DNA of 64,000 nucleotides from Boesenbergia rotunda (Eukaryota; Streptophyta; Magnoliopsida; Zingiberales; Zingiberaceae). The notes beneath the pieces were generated by a model, which worked only from the letters and a program-made list of their open reading frames with translations, ran no database searches and was not told the origin of the DNA. The DNA is taken from NCBI GenBank assembly GCA_024364735.1, contig JAGFNQ010000872.1, positions 434,001 through 498,000 on the forward strand, in the 5' to 3' direction. Below are positions 44,959 to 58,700 of this stretch, piece by piece. Numbering within the stretch: the first letter of the stretch is position 1; every line of letters begins with the position of its first letter. The translations under genes were made by a program, and so were the position numbers.

Positions 44959-47370
44959 TTGTCCGCCATGTCCGTCCCGGAGATCGCCGTCACCGTTTGC
45001 TCCACCGCCCCTCACTCCTGCCAGATCGCCGCCTCCGTCGACTTCGACCTGACCCGCCCCGCCCCGCCCCGCCGCAGCGGTGGCTCCCTCCTCGTTGTCC
45101 TCCCCTGCAGTCGCGGGTTTTCAGAAATCGGTCGCCGGCGGCTTATCCCGCATCTTTTCGGCCTCCCCCTGTGGTCCGCCCCCCGCCGATCTCGGTTCCT
45201 TTAGGCTTGAGAGGTCTGAGGAGCTCAGGGGCTCGTGTAGCCGCTACTCTCCGTCGCCGTTCAAGTGCCGAGATCCCATCCCTGTTACTGTCTTCCGCGT
45301 CCTGGCATCATGTGGCCAGAGCGGATTGTCCAAGAGCCCGCCTCTCGCGTGGACGCCGCGGGAGTCGATGGGAGGCGATCGGAGAACGGGTGGAGATCAG
45401 GTTAAGGGTTTTGTTCGGAACGCGATCCTGCCTGCGCTACCCTTCCGCCGACTTCCTATCCCCGGATCGAAGCACAGTCAGCGCGGAAGAGTTGCCGTTC
45501 GGTTCGGAGGACAGCGGAAGCGATTCGCCGAACTATCACCCATACGCCATGGAATTGCTTGCCGGGGCTCAGTCGAGGCACAAAATTTTCTGCGAGGAGA
45601 TCATCATCAAGGCCTTCTATGAAGCCGAGAGGGCTCACAGGGGTCAGGTGAATACAAATTCTTCAATTGATCAGATTTCTTTCCCTGATCATAGACGAGG
45701 CAAGTGGAGATCCTTACTTGCTTCACTGTGTTGAGACAGCAGTTTTGTTGGCCAAGATCGGGGCCAACGCTACGGTAGTTGCTGCAGGGCTTTTGCATGA
45801 TACTCTGGATGATTCCTTCATGGACTATGATCATCTTGTTCATACACTTGGAGCTAATGTGGCAGATCTTGTTGAAGGGGTATGCTACTTCTGCTATTAT
45901 TCTCTTAGATTCCTAGAGATAAAGTAGTTTCTACAGACGATTTAAATAAGAACATCTTATATTTATCGACATGCTGCATTTATAGTTTCTACATAATTTA
46001 TCTACCTTAAGACTGTGGTTTGTGCAATGGAACTGTTTTTTTCTAAATACCTTGTTCTTGCAGGTTTCTAGGCTGAGCCACTTGAGCAAGCTTGCTCGCG
46101 ATCCGCTAGCAAAGCCGCTGAGGCTGATCGTTTGCACACGATTTTTCTGGCAATGGCGGATACGAGAGCAGTTCTTATCAAGCTAGCAGATAGGCTTCAT
46201 AACATGATGACCTTGGAAGCATTGCCCACGTCTAAACAACAGAGATTTGGGAATCTCAACTTGGAAGGAACAATAGGAGAATTTGTGCTTCGAGTATCTC
46301 CACCCGGAGAAGCACAGAGATTTATCTTTGCAGGTTCTGAGATCCGCCAATGAAGCACTCGTCGCATCTGCATCCCAGAAATTAGGAAAGCTCTAACAGA
46401 TGAAGGTGTTAGTTACCATGTTCTTTGTGGAAGGCACAAGAGCTTGTATGGCGTTTACTCGAAGATGGTCAAGTAAGAGTCCATTTACATCTCCATTTTA
46501 AAAAGGTTATCGATGTAACCGTGGTTTCTAATTTCTGTTAATGCTTGTTTGTAGGAAAAAGTTAAACATGGATCAAATCCATGACATCAATGGCTTACGG
46601 TTAATTGTCGATAACAAGGAAGATTGCTGTAAGGCTCTAAAATCGGTTCGTGGAATATGGCATGAAGTTATTGGAAGGTTCAAAGACTACATAACCTGTC
46701 CTAAGTTTAATGGGTGAGCTGTTGTTGATAAGTTTTTCTTTTCATCTTACTGATGTGGATCATTTCCTGCAGATATCAATCCTTGCACTCAGTCGTAATG
46801 GGTGAAGGTATGCTTCCGCTGGAAGTTCAGATGAGATGCACTTGCAGGCAGAGTATTGAATCGCCGCCCATTGGAGATACAGGCCCTCATTTGTGCTTCA
46901 AATGGTAGAATGGGCAAGATGGGTTCTTAGTTGGCACTGTGAAACACTGAAACAGGAAGTTTAAGCAGGCCGGTGTGGCAGTGTGCCGATTCCCTTCTCA
47001 CTCTGATGACTGCCCTTGTCCCTACACACAGCAATGCAGCCATGACGGACCGATTTATATCATAGTAATGGAAAATGAAAAGGTGTGCTTCCTTTAGTCG
47101 GGTCCAAAGTCCATTGTCGCAGATGCCTGTTCTAGAGTTTCCAGCAGGGACTACGGCATGGATTTGATGGAGCAAGGTTTAGAAGAAGGTAGCTCAGGAG
47201 AGGGATCACCTTGCAGCTTCCCTGTGAATTTATTATTGAAGCCGAGGCTGAACCACAAGCTGGTAGCTGATCTGCGCCAGAAGAGTTGGCCCCAGAACTC
47301 TCCGACAAGTTGCCCGAGTATAGGGAAGAAATCTAATGGATGTATGAGCGAGGATCTGTGTCTCCTGCCC
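44959..47370 (+). pseudogene. RelA/SpoT homologue (RSH2/RSH3 type), decayed
   Basis: The order of the family is clear: N-terminal MSVPEIAVTVCS, GFVRNAI, a YAMELLAGAQSRHKIFCEE segment, the HD hydrolase region (HCVETAVLLA, AGLLHDTLDDSF), ADRLHNMMTLEALP, the synthetase region (GVSYHVLCGRHKSLYGVYSK, HDINGLRLIV, FKDYITCPKFNG, YQSLHSVVMGEGM), VEWARWVL and RLNHKLVADLRQK. Exon blocks are about 44959-45647, 45698-45879, 46064-46472, 46555-46713 and 46773-47370. Lesions: frame changes near 45100, 45430, 46105 and 46395; a loss of about 15 codons after QQRF (46242) followed by an in-frame stop; and stops near 46860 and 47335. Introns survive, so it arose by DNA duplication. Intact relatives make and degrade ppGpp in plastids. 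Confidence 0.88.
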
Positions 47371-49618
47371 GTATGGTTGAGGAAGCTAACCATTGTCCAA
47401 CCCCAAGGATTTGTATTGTTGCTGTAAATACAAACTGCAAGTGTTTATAGTCCTTTACATTGTTATCGAAAATGGGGTCAAGTGATCTCGTTGTGTCAGT
47501 AAAGATGGCTCGCAAAGCAACTCTACGAATTGTTTGTGTTCAATGTGTTGTGATGTACAAGGGATCAAGCATGAACAGAAATCTTCATTTCACGCATATT
47601 CATTCGTAAAGCTTCTATGTTATTGTTACTTACCATCCATGCCTATGTGATGTTGCAATGGCATGCCGATTGATCACTGTATTCTGTAAAATCTCAATCA
47701 TCTACGCAATATAAGTTCATCAATTTAACATTCTTAGATGAAATATCTAAAGAGAAATTTATTTGTATGACTAAGACTTAATTTTTAAATGTCTGAGAAA
47801 TTGAAAAAATATCATACCGTTGCCCAATTATCATTGATAAACCGACTAATCTTGGAGTGACTAATTCGATTCTACAAAAAATTTCATCGTCTACAAGATA
47901 AATTGAGAAATATTTGTAGCGGATGACCTATCAACCTAATGTTCTTAGGTAAACCACCTATTAAAGACAATTCATCCTTAAAAATTAAGATTCAATTCTT
48001 AGATGTTTGTGAAACTAAGAAAATATCTGCCACTGCATCATTATCCGGGGATTGTAAGAGAATGACCTGCTCCGCCATAGCTGAGTTGTTCAGCGAGTTA
48101 GGGATGCGCCTAAAGTGGCATGGAAGCCACCTTCGAGACTCCACAAATCAAGTCCTTCATTATCTCATGTAATTAAAATACAATATATTCAAATGGAAAC
48201 AAACAGCTCAATTAAAATACAAAACATTGAAACTACTGAGGTTTTAAATGTTCGTACAAGAAAATTGTGTAGTGATCCAAATAATGTGATATTCAGTTCC
48301 AAATGGGAAGTCCTCTAATCTTTATTCCACGAAGAGCTCAAGAGCAAGTTCTTGTTTACAAGCTTTCTTTCAGAGGAAAGTGTGGCTAGACAGAAAGAAA
48401 ATCAAGTGTTTCCGTTGAACTGAATACGATTTTGTTAGGAAAAGAAGTCGGCGAGAAATGCCAAAGGATGTACAATAATGTGCTGTAATGGTGAGTACTA
48501 TGCATAAAAAAATATAGAAACTATATCGCAAGGAAATGAAATAGATGGACGAAAATTTTCCAATAAAATCTAAATAATCTTCTAACAATGTCACAATATG
48601 GGAAATATTTCTGCAATGAGAAGAAACTACTGAAAAGCTAAGATATATTGTTTTAGAACTAGATATTCATTGGAGTTAATCCACAGAATATTGCATCTGT
48701 TATCATGTGAGATGAAGGTTGTTTGTCTAAATTATATCATAAACATTCATGTCTTAGATTTAATTAGCAAGGTATCACAAATACTCTGCATTGTTCCCAT
48801 GAAACTGTATTGTGTATTTATTGACATATGAACTGCTAGTCTATACAACTTGCATCAAAAAATTTAACAAGAATCAGAATAGCCTATTGGAATGATTCAA
48901 ACCATTAGATGTACCTTCACATGTTCTTGTTAGTGTAACTAGTCAAATCCAATTCTTTCAAAAAGAATAGAAGAACAGCTCAGTTGAGCAAATTCTTATC
49001 AAAAGACAATACGATGCTTCATATACAAAGATCAAACAATTCTTTGCAATATCACATGTGTGCGGATGCAAGGAAAAAAACAGCCACAAAGTTGGCAAAA
49101 TGCACTTCTTTTTTGCATGAAAATGCCAGCACCAAAATTTCTAAACATAGGCAGAAAGTAGTGAATTTCACCTAAACAATTATTTTAAACAACTGCAACT
49201 AGTAAAAAGAGAGAAAAATGAAACCTTATAATGTTGAATAGATCTTGTTTTAGTATTCTCCGATCTTGTTAATATTATCTTCCATGAGTGTCAAATCAAC
49301 CATTTGACAGAAACTCATTAGAATTCATGGATCACAGCAATCACATTACCCAGAAATTATGTGCTGGCACAATGCTCCCAAAGAAACACAAGACGTTGCA
49401 GATCATAACAATGTGCTTCCCACAGCTCTGTCAAAATCTTCATTTCTTGAGAAAACAGTGGCAGAGATCAGTGACCATAGAATACCACGAGTGGTTTAAC
49501 TTTTTTATTCAATTGGTTGGTTTTGTCAATTGTGACCTTAAAGGGCCCCCTGCTGCTCTGTGATGATCGTCCTCATCATCGTATTCCAACATTTCAGCAC
49601 TGAAGTCACCCTTATCAC
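47371..49618. other. AT-rich intergenic DNA
   Basis: No gene or clear mobile element seen between the RSH pseudogene and the PPR gene. Short open frames here have no recognisable features. Confidence 0.45.
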
Positions 49619-51273
49619 TTAAATAGCCACTGAAATATCCATGTTTTTACCAATGGATGAATGAATGTCCTGAAGATTTGGTATTTCAGAATTTAAACCC
49701 CTTCCAGAGGCAAAAGACTTTATCTTGTTGATTTCATGGGGAATCCCAGCCTTCAAAAGAAATGATATTAAAGAATCAACTGTTATGCTATCCGGAGTAC
49801 ATCCTGAATTAACCATTTTCTGGAACATGTCTATGGCTTCAAACATTCTTCCCTTCATGCAGTGTCCAATGATAAGTATAGTATAAGTATATTTGTCTGG
49901 AGTGCACCTCCTTTCCTCCATTTCTAGTAGAACTGAATTGGCCTCGTCTATGTTGCCGGCCTTACAAAGCCCATGAATGACAGGGTTGTAAATGAAGGCT
50001 CGTGGCACAACATCCTTCCTGCCATTCAGTACCTTAGAAGATTCCTGGCATCACCCACCTTGTTCTTCCTGCACAAACAATGTATAACAACAGAAAAGGT
50101 GTATGCATTAGGCTTTAGTTCCCTCTGATTCATCTCATCCCAGAGCTTCATTGCATCATTGAGCTGTCCACTTCGGCAATACCCATCAATCAATGAAGTA
50201 AAAGTAACAACATCAGGAGGACAACCACAAACTAACATTCTCTCATACAAAGAAATTGCAGAATGCAAATTCCCCATCTTACCATACCCATTGATAAGAA
50301 CATTGTATGTTACCCTGCTGGGATTAATTCCAGCACCGATCATCTCATCAAAAACCTCATATGCCTCTTCCATCTTGCCGATTTTGCAATAACCAGAAAT
50401 GACAGATGTGTATGTGACCACATTTGGTGCATATGCACTATCCGATTGGACTTTCCGCAAAATCTTGTGTCCGCTATTAACCTGATCGGCTCGACAGAGT
50501 CCATCGATAACAATGTTATAGGTAATGATATCTGGCACGTAGCCAAAGCTCTGCATCTGGTTGAAAAGCTCTAATGCGGTATCCATGTCACCTACTCTAC
50601 TAAGACCCTTTATAAGTATATTGAAGCTGCATGTATCAATAGATAGAAACTGAAAACCTAAATGCTGTCTCAGAAGAAGAACGGCATCACTAACTCGGTC
50701 TTCCCTTAGTAAAAAAGTTAGGAGCTTGTTGAAGGTGTAGGCTTGCAAGCGGTATCCGTATCTGGAAACTGCAGCAAGAAAACCAGTGGCAAGGTCGAAT
50801 TTACCGGCCTCGATACAGGAATTAGCCAGAAACTCCACCAAGGAGCCATCCACAGTGTAACCCTCCCTCGCCATTTCATCGAACAACTTCAAAGCGTCAT
50901 CTTGGAGGCCGGACCGGCAGAGGCAGGAGATCAGGAATGTAAAAGCTTGGGGAAGGTGGACGACGCCGAGATCGGAGCGGCTAAGGTAGAAGAGGCCAAG
51001 GGCGGATAGGGGATCGCGGAGGCGACGCAGGGCGGCGAGGACGACGGAGGGGGATAGCACTGGGCGAAGCGGGGAGAGGCGGGCTTCGGCGGCGGCGGGA
51101 GCGGGGGCGAGGCGGAAGATGGTAGAGACTATCTTGGCGATCCAGAGATCGGAAGGGTCGGGGCTGGGGTCGGAGGCGGTGAACAGGCGGCGGTGGGCGG
51201 GGCAGGCGATAAGGAGGAGGAGGCGGCAGCGGCAGTAGCTCACGGAATGGTGGAGCGGGGCGTGGGAGAGCAT
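49619..51273 (-). pseudogene. P-class pentatricopeptide repeat (PPR) gene with one apparent frameshift
   Basis: The first frame (51273 to 50026) gives 415 residues: a short Arg/Ser/Pro-rich start (MLSHAPLHHSVSYCRCRLLL, probable organelle targeting) and about ten 35-residue PPR motifs such as TYNIVIDGLCRADQVNSG, TYTSVISGYCKIGKMEEA and TFTSLIDGYCRSGQLNDA. It stops just after ARNLLRY. The following frame continues the same protein (AFIYNPVIHGLCKAGNIDEA, TYTILIIGHCMKGRMFEA) to a stop at 49619. Loss of one base near 50030-50045 explains the break; the total would be about 551 codons. PPR proteins bind organelle RNA. It resembles the Arabidopsis At2g06000 type. It could be a recent pseudogene or an assembly error. 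Confidence 0.85.
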
Positions 51274-52794
51274 TTGAGGCGGTCATGGAAGCGGCCGCTG
51301 CTCACCATGGCAGCATGGTCGAGAGACTCCGGCGTGGACTCTGAGAGACGGGGGCGGTGTTACTTCGTAACTAACTGCAGCGGTACGAAGATTAGGGCTG
51401 CTGTAGGGTGGAGAAAGGAAGAGCAGGACCTAAACGGAAAGATGCGAAACGTGGGGTGGTCGATGCTAATTTCAGGGTTAAATAATATTTGATTTGTATT
51501 CGAAATTATGAATTGCCAGTTGAATTTGAATATGATCGATTAATTTTTCAAGTCAAATTCAAATTTTAAGATTTTTTTTGAGTGTATGTGAATCACTCGT
51601 AAGCTTTTGTCCACAATGATATTCATTTTTTAAATTTAGCATCGTTATTGTGCTGATTTGAATATTAAAATGTGAATAATTCGAATTGATCTATAATTTA
51701 TGTATTTTGAGTTAAAGTTAAATCAAATTTGAGCTCGAATTTCATTTCGAATTGTACTCGAGCTAAAATTATTTAACTTTTCGAACTTTCAAGCAATTTT
51801 GAATGTTATATATGCTCTTTGAGCTCGTTAATATTTTTATATTATTCCATTCGATTCGTTTGTACCTTAATATGGAGGGATAGGCCATAATTGAAGGTGA
51901 TTAATTGTTCTTTACATTGTTTAATTCGAGCCAAGGTTTTCTTTTATATATACATATAATTTAGGTGTTCAAATAAATCCGAGATAATTTTTTCTCTAAT
52001 AATAAATTCAAAAAATAACTTACGCTTTTCTTTTCTAATATTAAATTCAAGACAAAATTTCATGGCTGAATTAATATCAAACCAAAGACACTTTTATAAT
52101 TTTTTCATAATAATCCAAATATTCAAATTTTATCCAACTAAAACAAATTTTTAATGGGAGTAAAAATGATATCACTAATTCTAAAGGATCTAATATCATC
52201 AGTCCTAAGACAAAATATAAATAAATAACAAAAAAATATTTAAATGAGGTATTTTTCTTTTGAATTTGAGAGTTTAAATTTTTATATTTTTAATTTATTG
52301 AAATGATGGATGAATTTAATACTATAAATTTATTTGTTTGTTTTTTAAAAAAATTATTATTTTTCTATAAATCTATTTATAGATTCGATAAAAATTTAAA
52401 TTCTCAGAAAATGTTTTGATTTAAATAATATAAGTCATTAAACTTAATAAATAAATTCATGTAATAGATCTTAAAATAATGATGGCATACGATTTAATAA
52501 TGACAATGATAACTACTATATCAGTAGATTAATCACTTCTAATTCACAAATATGCCTGGCGATGATATTAATGTAAATATGAATGAAACTCTCAGAACAA
52601 TGTTTCCATCTAAGTTTTATCTACAAGCACTCTGACTCAAATCTCCTATAGGTATTACAATTCGATCGCTTGGTATCGGACAATGAACTCTGTTTAGGAA
52701 CTCCACAGTTTGGACTGGCGTATGTATATCGCCAAAAGTACCTTCTATACAAGTACACAATCAAGGAGTAGGCAGTGCCTATTTTGGCGACAAT
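51274..52794. other. Promoter side of the PPR gene and AT-rich spacer
   Basis: The first 200 bases upstream of the PPR start are GC-rich and probably hold its promoter and leader. The remainder (51480-52600) is AT-rich with no gene seen. The last part is likely the 3' untranslated region of the FIP1-like gene. Confidence 0.4.
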
Positions 52795-55700
52795 TTAGCT
52801 TTGTTGCACATCAGTCTGCTGACTGGTCGGTTTGCTTCTCAGCTCCGAGATGCTCTTTTGAAGTTCCATATTCGACAAGCGCTCGGTTTCGAGTGCTCTC
52901 TCGAGCTGGATCAGACACATTAGTTGCAGATTCTACTAAAATGGTGGTAATATAAAGTAGGCACTATGGTTTTAGTAAATGAACCTTAGCTGCTCGAGTG
53001 CTCCATTCTCCTAGTATAGCTCTTAGTCTCTCGTTCTCTTCGATATACTGCAGTAAGCTTAGTCTAAGCGAAAGACGGCCTTTCGAATTATCATTTATCA
53101 TTTTCTAGTGTATGGAAAGGTGCAATGTTTATCTTATGAACCTGGTTGTTTGTTACTTGCATGCGCTGAACTTCGGTGTCTCTCTCAGCAATTAGATTAC
53201 GAGCAAGGCGGAGTTCAGAATGCACTTGATTCATCTGCAAAGCTTATAGAAGACGAATAAATCGTACAGCAAGAATAGTAAGCTCCTATCTAGCAGTTAC
53301 TTCCGTATCTAATTAAGGTAGCAAGACATGCTTATTGGTGAGGGAAATTGGAAAGACTTTCATAAACAGGATTATGGCATTCCACTAATGATCAAAAGTA
53401 TAACAAAGTAGTGAATAAACAAGCATGTATACGCAAAATGTTTTGCATATTTCACTAGCATTCTGTTTTTTTTCCCCTAAAAAAAAGGGTTTACATAATA
53501 TAGACGTTCTAATATGAGCAAAGATAACAGCTTTAGGAATCGACATGATTACATATTGTCATACCTCAGCAGTCAGTGCTCGAAGTTCTTGATCTCGAGA
53601 AGCCAACAAATGAGCAAGGTCGACCTAAGCAGATATAGAGACGATGAAGGTAATGGATTTAGGGAAAAAAAAAAGCAAGAAAGAAAGGGTAAAAAGAATA
53701 CTTCTGCATAATCTGATCTATCATGTTTTAGAAGAGAAATGACCTAGCGCACAGTTTACCAAGATTTCCAAGAGAACTATATGACGACGTATACGAGTTT
53801 AATTACCATTTGTTTTATTCCAACTAAAGCCTGTTATGAAGGAGCAATGCAATCAAATGAAAAATCAAGTAGATATTTTCTAACCTGTGGGGTATTTCCA
53901 TCATCAGATCTTTGATATTTGCTTAAGCATTCTTGTAATCGGAGAACCTGCAACAAACATATTTGAACCTAGAAAAAGGTGATGTATAAAGTAATCAACT
54001 TGGCATCGACTTGTATTCGTTGGCTCACCCTTCTTCATTCCCCGTGCATTATTTTAATGTATCTTAAAATGGACAAGTAGAAGGCATATTGATTTTGGTT
54101 GTCAAAAATGTGTTTTACTAATTTTCCAATGCAACAAATGTGTAGTTTCATACACTAGTGCATCTAGTAAATTAACAAGTTATCTACAATGTACTACTTT
54201 ATGTTATAACGAGGGTAGGAAAATAAAACAGTAGTTGATTTCCAAAAAAAATAGAATGGAGCATATATAAAATGATGGTAAATACTAATTTAAAATTTTG
54301 TTCCATGCCAGTTAACATGGGCAAAACTTAGGGACGTTTGGTTTGCTCCATTTTCTATTTTCATTTTCCAGAAAATCACATTTTCTCATTTTTTGGAAAA
54401 TAACTTTATTTCATTCTCTAGTTTTCCAGAAAACGTTATATCTTTTTCTGGAAAACAAGGTTGGAAAATGCAAACCAAACACGTTTTCCAGAAAATCATA
54501 TTTTTTACAGAAAATGAAAAGGGAAAACACGTCTACCAAACACCCCCTTATTGTTTTGCCCACCCAATAGCACACAATGGATTAAAACACAAGAGTCGCA
54601 TTCTCTCTTCTTCGCACAGCTTCCAATGTAAGGATTCAGCTCTGTCAGCTTGCAATCCATTGCTGGAAGCTCCTCCAAAATATATGAAGGCATGAAAAGC
54701 TCAGCGTGCATTCTTACTCCATTTCTTCTTCTTCCCTAGATTCCTCATACTGATCAATAACTGGCACCACATCAGTACACCATCGACAGCATTCACAAAT
54801 CTCGTTTTAGCGAAGGATTGAAACCCCAACAGAGAACAATACTTCAAACCTTGATATAGACACTTAAAAATGTGAATGCAAAGAACTACTATAAAAATTC
54901 TAAAATTTATTAGTTGAAATCACAATTTTCAAAAACTAGCTAGAAATATAATGCACGTCCTCTCAACTCATAGAATTACAAATATTAATGTTACCATCCA
55001 ATTCATACTAGAATGCCAATGCAAAAGCAATTAAACTAAATATATTTGAATAATAATTAATTTGCTAATTCAGTAGCTACCTCTTCGTTCAAATAATGAA
55101 GATTTTCTCGTTGGTACTGGAGTAAAGCCATTTGTTGGTCCGAAAGACGACCACCATCATAATATCTATTATACCAAAAATACAGTGATACTGAGAATGA
55201 AGTGTCAAAGAACACTATGAAAAAAATGCTACGACAATCACTAGTGTGTACAACATTACAGCTAAAACAGACTTATGTAATTAGAACAAAATCATTAAAT
55301 GAGTCATAGTTCAAGCAGAAACAAAATAATCTATAAATATCATGTTGATTAGCATTAGCTAATTCCAAGAAGTCATGCTATATTTAATCCACCAAAGTTT
55401 TGTTAATCTTGCTCTGCTATGAAAATAGACATGTTCTTTTGTTAAAAATAATGTTTTAAACAATTAAAAAATCCAAAAGTGTTAAATAAAAAAAACTTGA
55501 TAACCCATTTCTTTATTTCCTAAGCATAGAGCAAGATGTAAATATCCAAATATGCAGTTGTTAAATAACTCAATTATGATACATAATATCTTCCTTCAGT
55601 TTTTAGGCACCAGTTTAATCTGAATGCTCATTACTAACTCAAAATGGTTTCATTTAAAAGACTAAAAAAGCTAAAATCAACAGTCACTATAAACTCCACC

Positions 55701-58700
55701 TCAGGTCCTCCAATGAACTTGACGGTTGTAATGCCGAGTAAAGAGACTTCAAAATATCAGGTTGGCCATCCAAAGAATTGTATTGATGGATATAGCCTGC
55801 AAAAACCAAGATCTTTTATGTAAATTAAACTATCATGAAGAATTTCATCATTACCTTGGGTGATACTCTCAATCCTCCTCTGGCATATACAAATAAAAAA
55901 GTCGAATAACTATTATGAAAGATATATTTTAAATTTATGATGCACTTCTGCTGATCTAAATAGAATAACAACAGCATAAATTTTTGTCCATGACAAGAGG
56001 TGAGCATAGCTTACAAGTAAATCCTGAATAATTTGGGAAAGATCTGGATGAGTGGGTTCTGTAAAAGTTTTGAAACATGACTAGCTAGGTTCTGCTTCCC
56101 AAGCTATAGAAGTGGTAATTTTAGGTTTTTTGGTTCCTACAATGGAAACACTTGGAACCAGAATTAGGGCAGTAATCACAACATATCAAAACCCTAGACG
56201 TGACTAACTAGGTTCTGCTTCCCAAGCTATAGAAGTGGTAATTTTAGTTTTTTTTTTGTTTCCTACAATGGAAACACTTAAAACAAGACTTAGGGCTATA
56301 ATCACAACATATTAAATGTTAGCGCCATTTAGTTTTTAAAACTTCTTTACTGATTCATAATCTATATTTAGAAACTTTTTTTTTCTAAGTTCAGTTAGTA
56401 CAACATTATAGCTAACTTAGTAAAACTGAAGAACATGTGCCTAAAGAATAATAATTAGATAGCTAAGCACATAAGCTGACAAAAAAAAAAGGTCACTATG
56501 AGGTTGTAACCTGGTGGGTAGTCACTTTATACTACTAGATCATATATCTCAAATCTGTGAACAAAAAATTTGCCAAACCATTCAATAATTGAAATGCATC
56601 TAATTACTATTTAAAATAGATAAAAACAGACTATGATAAGTGTACTGACCAACATATAAACTCATAAAGCATCCAACGCAGATGACTTCAACAAGCATGA
56701 CTATCCTACAAATATGGAAGAATAAAAGGATTCAAGCAATTAGCAAGACCATTACAAGCACTATCAATTTTATATAAGAAAAACACAGCAATATTTACGT
56801 GACTGGAAATAAAAAAAACGAAAGGCACCATCTCAATTAATGATTGAGACTCTGCACTATTATGTAGGCAGTAGGCATCTTTATGTGTTTACATTCACAT
56901 AGTAATGGTTTTATAACAATAACAACAATAAGAATTCTACCATAGTACCACGTACACACCTATCAGAAACCTGAAAGGGTGAACACAGTAACCTGAAGAC
57001 TTGGATATAAGCTGCTGAGGACATCAAGTGGCATACCTCAGCAATGTTACAACAGATAATATCTTGATATATGGTTGCCAAACTAAGACAAGTAACATCA
57101 TTGCACTTCCTGCACCACAAAAATGTAAGAGAGTCAGTTACTAAGTGCCTTGGTAAAACTCCATAAGAGAAAACAGCATGCTCACTTCCATTCATTTCCA
57201 TGCTTTAATCAAGTCATTGAGTACAAAAATGTATACAAACTAAATAGATAATTAACTTTTAGCATAAATAAGGGAAAAAATTGTATATAAATTCAAGGAA
57301 AATATAAATGGTGAATTCTCAATCAAGAATGCAGAGCTTTGTAATTTAAGCAATCACATTCTCTTCCTTTCCTTGATCAACGGCTGTATGGAAAGCACCA
57401 TCTCTTCCAGTGATCACAGGAAATTAGTACTGAATATATTCATTTAATTAGGTTAGAATTACAACTCCTTAGAAGAAACTATATTGGCATAGATCATTGA
57501 AAAAATTAGTGAACTAATGGTATGACATACCGTACGTGATGGTAGCAAAAGGAAGTTGAGCAATGTGCTTCAATCTTTGACTGAAAGAATAATAGCCCTG
57601 AAGACATGCATAAGCCATTATTAGATGCTTCTTACACAGTGACTTACAGGGGGGAAAGAATAAAAAAGATAGCTTCTTAAGTTCTTTGTTCAATCACCTT
57701 CATTCAGACCACTACAACAGGAGATTTATATGTCTATCAAACAGATAAGAAGAATTAACAAAGTCAATATCCACTATGTATCAGATCATTCACCATGAAA
57801 AGTTTGATAATAAAGCCGACTAGGTCCACAGAAAAACATTTTTGTTGTAAAAAGTGATTATGTTGGCAACCTTATCTTTCTAGCTGTCTGGGTTTTGTGA
57901 CATTAAATTCTGACGAAATAGATTGAGGTGTCTTATTGCAACCTAGGTAGGAACTTGAAATAATTGATTCAATATTGCCAGCGTACAAACATTTATTTTG
58001 TAATTATGTGGAATAACATTGTGTCATTAGGGAGATTACAAATGTGTTTCATATCCTTATTATATCTGCCACTTCCACGAGTTTCCTACCAATGTTTGCC
58101 TGTCGACATGTTTGCACATGCCAAACAGTTTTCCAAGGATACCTCAAAGAAACAGTTTTGCCAGGAAAATGATACTTGTATCTAACATGATGCTCATGAA
58201 ATTCTTAAAATGATACTTTGCAACAAAAAAGGAAAATTTGAAAAGAGAAAATTCAGATGGAGAGTACAAGCGGAAGCCACATGAAGTACCTGCAGGCGCA
58301 CTTTTTTAACCTGGTAAACCCAGTATTGTTGAAACATACCTGTAGCATGTCAAAAACACATGGTTATAATGAGAATACTAAACAGCCACTAACCAATGTA
58401 TTTTTCTGGGCAGGAATGGAAATACGCCAAAGTTATACGAATATAAGCTATAGAAAGAAAGCAGAGAGTAGAGAATACAGTACAGTAGATTAAGAAACGC
58501 CTAGTTTATGACATATAATATATTATTTTATGACTAATATTTAATAGATAAGAGAGGGCATTGTAAGATAAGTAACACCCACACCATTAGAAGTAAAAGA
58601 AGAAGAAGAAAGAAATAGAAAGAGGGCTTTGTTTCAGCTGAGCTTCTAGCTAATAAATTGGCTTCTTGTCACCCAAGATCACATCTTCCCTGTTTCTTTC

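Noticed and set aside
44959..47370. Functional RSH gene
   Set aside because: Several independent frame changes, a deletion and stops; more than sequencing error would comfortably explain.
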